NCBI RefSeq assembly: GCF_024713975.1
Contig: NC_091105.1
Span: 24,387,439-24,451,438, forward strand
DNA length: 64,000 nucleotides
Source of the DNA: Paralichthys olivaceus
Lineage: Eukaryota > Chordata > Actinopteri > Pleuronectiformes > Paralichthyidae
Direction of reading: 5' to 3'
Positions 25,067 through 37,000 of the stretch are shown here, piece after piece. Position numbers and translations under genes: made by a program. The stretch's first letter is position 1. The number at the start of each line of letters is the position of its first letter. Below the pieces are notes generated by a model. That model made no database searches. It had not been told where the DNA came from and saw only the letters and a list, made by a program, of their open reading frames with translations.

Positions 25067-28000
25067 TTAGAGTACAGAACGATATTTACATGCAAACATG
25101 AGCCACACTGCACAAACATTCTCTGGATACACAAACACCCGAGCTCGTACCGCCAGCCGCACATGGTCGCCACGGCAACTAACTATTTCCTGACAGAACG
25201 GAGACCTGCACAGAAAGAGACAAGAAATATGAGGTAGTGCAAAGTTTTTTTTACAAATAAATAGATAACATCAAGTATGGGCGTTTCCTTTGCCTAGAAG
25301 CAATAGATTCACAGACAAGTTACTTACACATAATAGACGATTGTGTGACTTTTGAGACATATTTCAGTCTATGATGTTACTGAAATCTGTCAGCAGCATT
25401 GTATTGAATTCTGTGCATGCATCTATGTACTGTTGCTTTATGTTGCTCTATTTACATAAACTCTCTTAAAGGGATAGCTTACCCAAAAATAAAAATTCAC
25501 TCATTATCTAAATGTCCACTAACTGAAATAGCGAAGCTACTGGAACTAGCGATGCTGTCGTGCACCACATGGTGAGAGCTTGTGTGCAGTGTGTGCATGC
25601 AAACGTGAAGGCAGTTCCAGAGGATATCAGGACATTTTATTCTAAAACTACTGTGTAAATGGCGCCATTTTGAGTCGAATATGAATGTCAGGGCTATCCT
25701 ACACTTGGATGACACCACACGAGCAGTATAGAAGCATCTTTTGTTTAAAGAAGGGGTCACCATCTACTACAATTGTATTGGATTTGGCAGCAAAGCTGTT
25801 TACCCCTTTTTACCCCCAAAAGTGCTTTGTTGACTCAAACACTTAACCCACCCCGCCATCGGCAGAGTGGTAAGTACATAATGAACAAACTTGAATGTTT
25901 TCATTAAGTCTTTTGCAAACATGACCTCCAGAGAAACTCCAGAGCATTGGGTCTGGACTTTCTCCAGAGGTTTCCTTTCACACATGCAAAACGCAGCAGG
26001 AGATTTTCTGCTCAGACGCGCTCACAGCAGCAACAATTTCTCCAGAGGATTCAGGTGACGGATGGTGCAGTAGGCAGAGGCAGGATGTTACATATTGATT
26101 CTGCTGCGGAGATCGTTTTTTAGTTTACAGCATCGACACCTGCGATGGCTCTTATCACTACATACTCTCTTGATATCTTTCTCAGTGTTTTCTACCTATA
26201 TAGCACTGCACGTCTGTCGTCATCAACCCAGCATTTAACTTGTTAAACATTTTCCATGCACATACACACTGCTTCTATATAGTATATTTACAAATGTATC
26301 TTACCTGAGGCAAGTAGCAAAGGCTCTACGAGCACTGCGGTGCAGGAAGTGTCTTGGGAAGCCTTTGAATGTGTGTCCATCTGGCACTGCCCTCCTCACT
26401 GCATCCTGGAACTCCTCATTGCCACAAGACACACCAGTGCAGCGCTCAAGCTCATAGGCTGATAAAGCAGAGGAGAGCAGGTAGGACAGGTGATCATCCC
26501 ACACTGTTGCCAGCTCCAGGTCCTAAGGGAGGGAGCACCACAGAGCCCATCATCAGCTCATTACATTACATGTTAGGATAAATCCCCTAACATGTTTCTT
26601 ACCAGTGGCTCTTTAACACAGAATATAAAACTTCAGCAGCTCTCGGTCTCTCAATTAAAACAGTCACAAAAGACCCAGGGCCTGTACTACGAGCGAGTTC
26701 AACATACCCATGATATCTTTCCGATATCCTGGTGGAACTTGACCTAACAATGGCAGACAGGCTAGGCGGTCACACAAAGCTGGTTATCAACTCGTTAAGT
26801 AAACCCAGGTTTGCCTCATCAAGATTCGATCGCGTGCAAAAAAAGGGGCGGGGATTACAGCATATGAACAATGTGTAGGTTATGGAGCCATTTGGGAAAA
26901 AAATTTTTTGGGTGAAATCGACATAACGATAAATGAAGCTGTTTTACTAAGAAGACCTGTGGAACTGAACTGAAGATGGCTTGTTGATGAGAGATGAAAT
27001 GTTTCACTTAATCACATGACGTAGCTTCTATAATGAGTTTTAGTTTGACACACACTGTCTGCACTGACTCTGAGGACACATTGTGGTAAAAACTTGAAAT
27101 TACTAGTCAATAAAACATATGGAACTATTTTTGTACGCCATGGCGCAGGGAGCGTGTCTGTGCGCATTTGGAAAAAGGGAGAGATTGAGATGTGCTGGGT
27201 TAGTGCCGGGAATTGACTTAACCAATCAGACAATGTTTTATACTTCCCTTATCCTCGCTTTTGAACAGTGTGGTGTCATTTTGGTGAGGGCTGGCTGTTC
27301 GAGTCTTCAAGAGAGAGGGGAGCGAGGGAGGCTGGGGGCTGTCTCAAGGTAAATCTGTAAACTATCTATCCCCCATTCCAAGTAAATATTTATTTCATTG
27401 GATAAACCTACTTAAAGAGACGGATAAGAGTAAAAAACTATGTTTGGTTTTTCCACCGCTAACACACCCACTGCATAAATATAAGTAACTTCAACAACAG
27501 GACCTCAAGTGGGAGTTGAACATCAGCTCCCTCATCAAGAAAGCTCAGCAGAGGATGTACTTCCTGCGGCAGTTGGAGATGAAGAAATTCAACCTGCCAA
27601 AAACAATGATGGTGCACTTCTACACAGCCATCATTGAGTCCATCCTCACATCCCCATCACCATCTGGTACGCTGCTGCCACTGCCAAGGAAAAGAGCAGA
27701 CTGCAGCGTGTCATTCGGTTGGCAGAGAAGGTGATTGGCTGCAATCTACCGTCGCTCCAGGACCTGTACACCTCCAGGACTCTGAAGTGTGCAGGAAAGA
27801 TGGTGGCTGATCCCTCCCACCCTGGTCACAAACTCTTTGAGACACTCCCCTCATGGCCTTATCAACAAGGCCCGGAACCCAGCCTGACACTCCACCTTCA
27901 CACTCCACCTCAGCTATATACTTGTATTGGAAATACTCTGCATACTGTGAACACTGTACTTACTCAACTGTACTGCTCTTCCTATTTTTCCTTTTTTACC

Positions 28001-31000
28001 TTCAAAAACATACTGTGTATATATTTTTATATTGTTAAATTTTAATACTTGATTTTTTTTTATCTTGTTATATTTGTGTCATATATACATATATGAGATG
28101 TCTGACATGCACCAACAACATCAAAACAAATTCCATTTATGTGTAAACTTACTTGGCAATAAAAGCTTTTCTGATTCTGAACAAGTAAAGAAACATAGAT
28201 CAATGCAGTGAGTCTGTGGTACTGTGAGCACATTGCTCCTACGTGTCAGTCCATGTTCAGTTCCAGCAGCTGACAAAAGGTTTAATATTCCCTCTGATGA
28301 GAATCTATATCTTTTATAAAGACACTCATCGTCTCTCTGAAGACCCTTGTCCTCCTCAGAGACCCTCGAACAAGCCGTGCACCAAGCTACATGGGATAAT
28401 TTTTTTTGCTCCACGGGATCTTACGGAGATGTCATGTTTCAAATGAATTGATTGGTCAGTGGACAGAGATTTTTATACTGGTTGATCTCTTATCTCCAAC
28501 TTCAATCAAACAATCAAATTTTATTTGTATAGCCCATATTCACAAATCACAACTTGTCTCATAGGGCATTAACAAGGTGTGACATCCTCTGCCCTTAACC
28601 CTCAACAAGAGTAAGGAAAAACTACCTAAAAAAACCTTTTAACAGGAGAAAAAGAATGTAGAAACCTAAGAGAGAGCCAAATGTGAGGGATTCCTCTCCC
28701 AGGACGGACAGAAGTGAAATAGATGACATATGTAATGGAGAACATCAAAGAAATAGGAGTAATTAATGCCCCCGAGCAGGTTAGCTGTTCATCATAAGTT
28801 ACCATGGAGATTTATCCCCTTGTTTTAGAAGTGAACAAGCTTTGTAGGACTGAAAACCCTGAAATAAACCTGAAGTTACCCCAGTAACCGCAAATCCTGA
28901 TTTGGAGTACAGGCCCCAGGTGAGTTAGAAATCATCTTATAGTGCTGAGCTGAATGTTTTACCTTCCTGTGTTCCGAAACCAGGTAGCGCATCTCAAGCT
29001 CCAACTGGTTGCTAGATGCAGCAGGATCCAGAGATGGGGCACAGAGCGAAGGTTGAGGGGGCAGAGAGGAGACTGAGCCTGGGGCGCAGACAGACTTCAG
29101 AGCATCTTCACTCATCGCCTTCCAACAAGATTGATTCTTCAGGAAATAAAGGAGGAAAAAGGAAGCGATGAATTAGATCTATGGAGAGTTTGATGCTGCA
29201 CGAATTAAGATTTTCATTTCAAACTAATTTCAACAAAACCAAGACACTAACACAACATCTACAAACAAAACAAATGTGGGCAGAACTGTGGTGTAAAAAC
29301 CATGATGTCCATGTAAAAATTATATAATCTGAGATGGATCACAGTAAATGTAAGGGACACCATGCTCCTACCTGGAAGTCAAAGACACAAAGCTCTACAG
29401 CATCAGATGGCTGGCAGTTGGCCAGGAAGGTCTGGTGGTTGAAGACACAACCCACAGTGCGGTAGGGGGATGAGGGTTTGGGCTGTGGGGTCAGAGGCGG
29501 AGCTTCTGGGTCAATGGCCTGATGGAGGTATCTGACCACAAATACTCAGTCCAATTAGAAACCCACACAATTGTTGGTATAATTAAAATAGCACACTTTC
29601 AAATGTATCTCTTCAGAGTTATGCTGTATAAATATATAAAATTAAATAAAACTGTACTGTAAAGCACTATGAGTGCCATAATCATGTGACAGGCCGATTT
29701 GAAATCAGGTCCTAATTATCTCCAGGGTTAAAGCTCAAACACAACATCTAATTAACAAAATCCCAGAAGTGGATAAAAACAAAAAGTTGTTCTTTGGCCC
29801 AGAGCCTGGTCAACAAATTTCATGGAAAACTGTTCACAGGATTCAGAGATATCCTTCCGACAAACACAAACTTTGACAAAAGAGGCAAACTAAGGCAACA
29901 ACAAAAACTGAGTGTAGTTAAAATAATTTTTTAGGCCTGTAACACCACATTATGCAATAACAACACATTATGTGATAAAACTTAAAAATGTAAAACATTT
30001 TCACTTCATTATGTAATAACACCCGCATTATGTAATAATCTGACACGTTTTGTAATGAACACAATATATAATACATTTCTCTGCAATCTGTGATCAATTA
30101 TTACATAATGCAGTAGTTATTACAAAATGCATGGGTTGCACTTTTTTTTTTTACGGAAGTTTAATAATATGGTCCAAAACAGATGTCTTCTTCTCTACTG
30201 GCTTTGACAAATTAAAAGGTAATAAATATATTTCACCATAAAACATTTTTTTTCGTTCATCTTTTCTTACATGGTGCTTGCTAATGTACTGGTATGAAGG
30301 CTATGGTAGGAAACTACATCGAGAACCTAGCCTACTATATACAGTATATATATATATTATATATCATATATTATAGTTTATATTTTATATTAAAGTATAT
30401 ATTTATACTATAAATACACTAGGTAGTTCAGTGAGTTCCCTGAACCAATGCAACATCATCTGTCTGTATATACCTTTTGGTTGCAGTTTGCAAAAGTCAC
30501 TAGATAGAAGGCATCATGTTGTAAGGTATGTGAATAAAATGTTATTAATCCCCAAAGCAGGATTCATATGTTTTCACATTTAGAGTTCACTGAAGAGAAA
30601 GCTAGCTTCTCAACTAATCAAACAAGTTACAAAAGATTAAGATTAAAGCTCAAACCTTTAACAGCCACTGCACTAGCTAACCTAGCTTGGTTTTAGAAAG
30701 TGTCTGGCAGGAAAATAGTGTTTTCACTCACTCTGTTTAAACCATAAGTGTTTATTGGAATAGCTCACAGTAGTTACCAGGCATATTCAATTAAGCTTAC
30801 TACTTTTTTCTACAAATAGAACATCTTTGGCTATGTCTAAGATGTAAGCCATAGTCTGTTTGAAGTAATACTGTTGTTCAAACATGTGCATCCATGTTGT
30901 TTACAAGCGGTATCATATTGGAAGTTGAAAGAATAAAGAATTTGAAATTATGTATGGTTCCATATTGGTCTTTTTTGTGCAACTATTTTCTGTCTTTTTC

Positions 31001-31034
31001 TAATCCCTGAGTGCATAATGGCTTAATGGAGTGT

Positions 31035-31075
<41 letters not shown>

Positions 31076-34000
31076 TGAGTGAATACAGTGACACTTATTA
31101 ACCAATGGAAGGCAATACTAATCTACTGAACAAATAGTATATTTTTAAAATTAATTTTGAGTCACTGTCATCCATGCTAGAATGCATAAAATAATTGTAA
31201 CCATGAATGAAGACAATCATTTTGGTTGGTTATCACATAATGCACCATATTATTACATTTCCGTAAACAAAAATGCAACCCATGCATTTTGTAATAACTA
31301 CTGCATTATGTAATAATTTATTACAAAATGCAGAGAAATGTATTACATATTGTGTTCATGCTGTTTATTACTAAATGTGTCATGGTGTCAAATCTGATTT
31401 AGCACTAATAGGAAAGTAGTTAATCTCACAATATATGCACACACATTATGAAATATGGTTGTTCTCCTTCAATTTTATGTATCCATCACACAAAATCTAT
31501 AACATACTACATTTCAGCTTGCGTCCAACATGATATTAGAGTGCCACATGCAACATTAATTTACAATAATAATAATGATAATAATAATAATCATGATGAT
31601 AATAATAATAATAATAATAATAGTAATATCAACAACAGACCTGTGTGCTGTCAGGCTCTCCCAGAATGTAATGCTCCCATCCGTACCGCGGGTCACGACC
31701 CAGGTGTGTGTCCCTCCCTTCGCTTTGGTGCCTACACACACATACGCATCCAAACCAAAGCCAAGCAGGAGGCTGCACAGCAAGGTGGCATGGTCTTCAC
31801 AATCCCCCTGGGGAGGAAAACTGCAATGAGTTCAGCTCTTCTCCAGAGTTTGTAATGTGGAAACCAAATTGTAAATAATTGTATGATTAACATCTCAACT
31901 TTAACACGAGAGTGAAACAACTGTCCTTAACCTTCATTTATTAACAGCATTTTGTTGTCATTTATTTTGAATCCTGCTGAAACCTATTGGCCTCCTAAGC
32001 CTGCTCCATTCACTCAGGAACAATGAGTTCCTGTTGAAAGTTCTGAAGGCTTGTACAAGATTATTTTGTTATGCATCTCACCTTCTTATCGAAATATTAC
32101 AAGTTGTATCTTATCTGTATCTATTTGGATTTATCTTGAAAAGATAATGACTTTTATTCTGAGTTATTATAATTATTGTCTTGTCTAGTATTTTGACAAT
32201 TTTTGTTCTAAACATTGCAACATTTTCAAAAATGTTACATATTTTCTGAGAAATATGACTTGCAAACTATTACAACTTGATTTTCTAAAATAGTACAAAG
32301 TTATCCAACAATGCAATTATTCTCAATATTATTACCCTGTTCTAGAAATATTAAAGCTTTATTCTAAAAAATACTTGTTTCTAAAATATTACTTAAGTAA
32401 TATTGAATTTTAAGTGTAGCCTCAGTTACAGGACAAATTCCTTATTTACACTGTGACAAGTTGACAACACAAAGTTTAATTACTGGATATTCTAACAAAT
32501 TTGAACAGATTCACTGGTTCCTTCACTGTTGCTTGTCTGATTCATCATGTCACTACAACTGTCCATTTTTAACAGAGTTACTATATCCTGTTCTCACTGC
32601 ATTGTTTGTCTTTCACAGAAGTGTTGAACACACAAGAACGGTCTGCAGGAGAGGAAATAAGCTCTGTACATATCAAACTGTCTATGACTGTAAGCAATTG
32701 CATTTGACTTTTCTGGGGCCTGGGTTGAGCAAGTGGTTGCTGCTGCTGCTGCTGCCATGTGCTGGCTCAAGCTATAGGCAAGTCAGAATGATAAATGCTC
32801 CTCAGAAGTGCTAATATGGACGGCAGCATCAGAACAGGCTGGGGAGGGATGAGGCTAAATTAATTTTCCCTGGAATGAAAGTCATAAATCAGAGCTGACA
32901 GGGGCCACTTTGTGAGAGTTGTGTTTTGTCTGTCTTGCCAGCCGCTCACAGAGAAGACGCAGGAAACATTTATCCCGTGGAGGTCTGGGAAATTCTGTGC
33001 TATCAAGTCAGGAGATGAAAATGCATCGGTCAGTCAACTGTGAACAAATTCTCCTTTCTCAGAAATGACACAATCAGCTATTGTACTGTTCCCACTACGT
33101 GTTATATACATCCAGGCCCGCCGACAGGGGGGGACAAACGGGTACGTTGTCCCGGGCCCTGGACTGGCCCTGGAATGGGGGGGGCCCATAACTGGACCCC
33201 CATGAAGTTGGGATTAATTATTGTATGTATACTTCAAAATGTGTTGATTTAGAGAAGAAAAGTGCTTTATTTGCATTCAATTAATGACTCCTAGATTGTT
33301 TGCCTTCATTGCCCTTGAAAAAACGGCCAATAACCCCCTATCAAATGCCAAAATGGTTTGGTCTTTGGAGAAGAAAAAAGACGACATCATTCCATTAGTG
33401 GTCAGTGCGCGCTGCGCAAGTCGATTCAACATGCACAAGTCAGGAGCCCCCCCAAAAAAAGAAAGGCGAAAAAGAGAGGAAGAAGCCGAAAGCCTGAGGG
33501 GATCTCTGTATAAATATTTCAGAAAAGACTCAGGTGATGCTGCAGGTACCAGTAAAGGCAGCTGTGCAGCACAGCCAGTAAGACACGGCCAACTTTTTCC
33601 AGCCCCGTCGTCAAGTAACACAGGCACAGGCGGCGTGTCAAACATATTAGCGCAGCACCACATGAGAAAGTCACACGGAGATCAATATCAGACAGACAGG
33701 GGGCATTGAATAATTTGATAACCACAACGGCTTTATTACACTGTGTTTCATACGCCTATATATAATTGAATCTTAGAATATGCACATTACCCCGCAAATG
33801 TTTCAGGCAGGCACGCGCTGCGCACTCCAATCAGGCTGAATTGATTTGAGAATAATTCCCAGTCAGCTGAATTACAGCCAGTGTAACGCGGCTCATGGTT
33901 TAAAATAAGCCAGTGGCATGGCAACATGTGGAATTGCCATTTAGATAGAGTTAGATTTAACGAATGGGTTATAAACGTGACGTTTTGGGGTAGCCTGTAA

Positions 34001-37000
34001 CTTCGTTTCTGATTGCCGTTAACTTGAAACTCGCCAGATGAATGGGCTCCGCCTTGTTCCCCAAACATTCTCTGGAAGTTCAGCGGACATACACGCGGGT
34101 CTGGTGATAAATAAATGGTCGATGAAATGTGCAGTTAATGAGCTCTAAGTGAATACAATAGCGTGAGTTTTATTGTGGTATGATTCTGAAAGCCATAACT
34201 TCACTCAGTCCATATCCATAGCCTATCCAATTAAAGTTGTAAATAATCCTTTTGGTTTATCCGTAGTAAATGGGCTTGTCATCCCGACGTCATGTGTTTG
34301 GGAGCTGCACAAGCGAATTCTGTGGTTGTGTTTCGGCGTTTGACAATTTTGGGAACAAAAAAAAAAACCTTAGATTTTTAAACTTTTGTAGTCTTTGGGA
34401 TAGAGTTAGCCAAGTTGATCAGTCTATTCTTTTCTGTGTTAAATCATCAAATTAAGGGGTTTTCAATTTGTTATTTTTTAAATGGTTCATTTTGACCCCT
34501 GTTAATTTAGATATAGCCCTTTTTATCGAAATATTTTCACCTTTATAGGAGAGGCTAGAGAGGATGAGAGAGAAGAAGAACAGGCTACCAAACAGTATGA
34601 GAGAGAGGAAGAACAGGCTACCAAAGAGGATGAGTGAGAGGAAGAACAGGCTACCAGTGAGAGAGAAGGGGAGGAGAGTGAAGGGAGAGAGAGAGAAAGA
34701 CACAGTGATTCAGGAGCATTTATGGGGACCTCTGCATTTTGCTCAGGATCTTCCTGTCCATGCCTGTGACTGTGGCTGGAGGTGAGCAAGCTTTCAGCAA
34801 ATTGAAGCTTATAAAAAACTACTTGCGCTCAAAGATGTCACAGGAGAGGCTCAACGGGCTGGCAATGCTTTCCATAGAACACAAGCTTGCAAAGAAGCTG
34901 GACACCACAAAAGTCAGGCGCATGGCACACAAAGTTAATGTTAAAATGTTCAAATAAATTGTTTGTTGAGTAATGAGTATTTTTTTGAATTTCCGTCATT
35001 TAAGGGTAGGGTAGGGACTGAGAAAGTAGAGGTGTGTGTGGGTTTTTTTTTTGGGGGGGGGGGGGGCCCATTGAGAGAATTTTGTCCCGGGCCCAGCCAA
35101 ACCTGTCAGCGGCCCTGTATACATCCAGTATGTTAACGCAGATAAACAGCCAGCCAAACTCGGTTTTCACGAGCCAGGAAGCGAGCGCCTTGCTCCTTTA
35201 TTTACGGTTTCAATTGACAGGTGAAAGACTTTGATGGTAAAAAAGCCATTGCTTTCGAAGGTGTCTAGGAGAAGTTTAAGACACAAGGAAAAACCTCCAT
35301 CATGTTCATCAGAGCTTTGCTTGTTCACAACAACTTGTGTCTATCCCGTAATGCATAGCGTATCTCTTACAAGCCTTCAAAATAAGAGTACATCATGAAA
35401 TAATGCAAAGCAATGTAATATTATCACTTTTTTAGCTGTAAAAAGTTACTTTTAACATTACATGAATTATGAACTCCCTTTTTTAATGAAATATATTAAA
35501 GGGCAAATCACAACTTTTACCAGAGGGCAGAACAGCTATACTCAGAAATGCATTCACTGTAAAACCAAGTTTATGTGGCTCTGTGCGAATTGTTGGAGCA
35601 AAACCAGAAACAGTTCAGTTATTTAATCCTTTTCTTCCAACTTTAACACTACAAATTCATGAATGCAGTGATCAAAACTTCAAGTAGAGTCACATAGCTT
35701 TTTATATTTTCTGGTCTGAAGCAGCCTCTTGGATGAAAGGCGAAATATGTAATTATGATGTGTATAACATATTTATAGTTATTCACTTTGTATCTGCTTT
35801 CTCTGTTTTTCTGTACTATGTTAAGTGTCTTTGAGCATTGCTGAAAGTGCTATGCAGATAGAATGTGATATACAAATAATAATGTATCTAATCTATTCAC
35901 AGAACTGAGTTTAACAATGATGGAAATAAAAATTGGTTAATTTTAAAGATTGCTTTCCTTTTATCAGGGACCGATCCAGTTATCTCCAAACATCATCTAA
36001 ACAAAGTGCAAAGACAAATGCTGCAACTGAGTATCATCAATTGGCACTGCAGCACTGTTAGATACTGTGTGTCCAAACTATAACATAGCAGAAAAAAAGC
36101 AAAGATTATACTCTGATTGATTTTCACTGCTTATAAAATACTGCAGAATATTGCATCTTCTGACCTCTAACTCTTTGTAGGCACAGCATATAAACAATAG
36201 ATTAGAAAATATGAAATGCATACTGTATTTCAGGATGGTTTCTCAATGGACACAAGAGATGTCTGAACAAAGCTGATGTACAAATGTATCAACTTCTCTA
36301 TTAGACCGTATCCCAAATAGAAATTTTAAGGAAAGATTATACTTAAACTTACATGAAGACTATTAAAGGAAGGTTTGGATGACTGCCTGGCACTCACTCA
36401 AACACTACACCACAGACAAGATAGTTATTTACATTAAGCAATAATATTACAGCTGACACTGCAACTGAATGTCTCAAAAATAAATGTCTCAACAAAGTCT
36501 TGACAAGTTTAAGACACTAGCTGGTGCAACTTGGACACATCATCAGTGATGAATCCAGGTTCATACAGTGTTTTGGGTCTTTGATCATCATACACCGGGT
36601 GGCTGTGGCTGATGGGTAGAGCAGAACCCCGAATTGAATGTGTGTGTATGAATGGCAAACTGTACTGTACTGCGTTTCTATCCAAGTGCGCAAAACATTG
36701 GGAGGAGTAGATGCAAATACTTTAATTTAGAACAAAGCCTGAAAATAATTGCGGTGGTAGACTGCATCTAGAAAGGAAGGTGCTAATCAACACAGCATTA
36801 CGCACAGATGGCTGCAGTTATTGTGGTGAGGAGGAGACGGCAGGGTTTTTTCTGCTCTGTTAGCATGTTTGGATTGACAGAAGCAAAAAGAATCCCTCTC
36901 TTGCCAGGGCACTGGCCATCATCAGCCCAGATACAGCTGCTCTGTGTGTGCTACAATGTGTCGCACCTGAGCACTCGTGCTACAGATGACACAGCTCTCA

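Larger units (their letters stand above)
26678..28916. mobile_element. PIF/Harbinger-like element filling CEP76 intron 11
   Basis: The left end GGGCCTGTACTACGAGCGAG and the inverse of the right end, GGGCCTGTACTCCAAATCAG, share the GGGCCTGTACT terminus typical of fish Harbinger elements. The ends sit 155 bp from the exon 12 acceptor side and 46 bp from the exon 11 donor. The flanking 3 bp (CCA and CAG) do not form a clean duplication. Inside lie an L2-like LINE (27,480-28,185) and a further interspersed repeat (28,500-28,745). No transposase was recognised. Confidence 0.65.

Noticed and set aside
33277..33663. 128-codon minus-strand frame
   Set aside because: It is the shadow of the plus-strand hAT transposase N-terminal frame.
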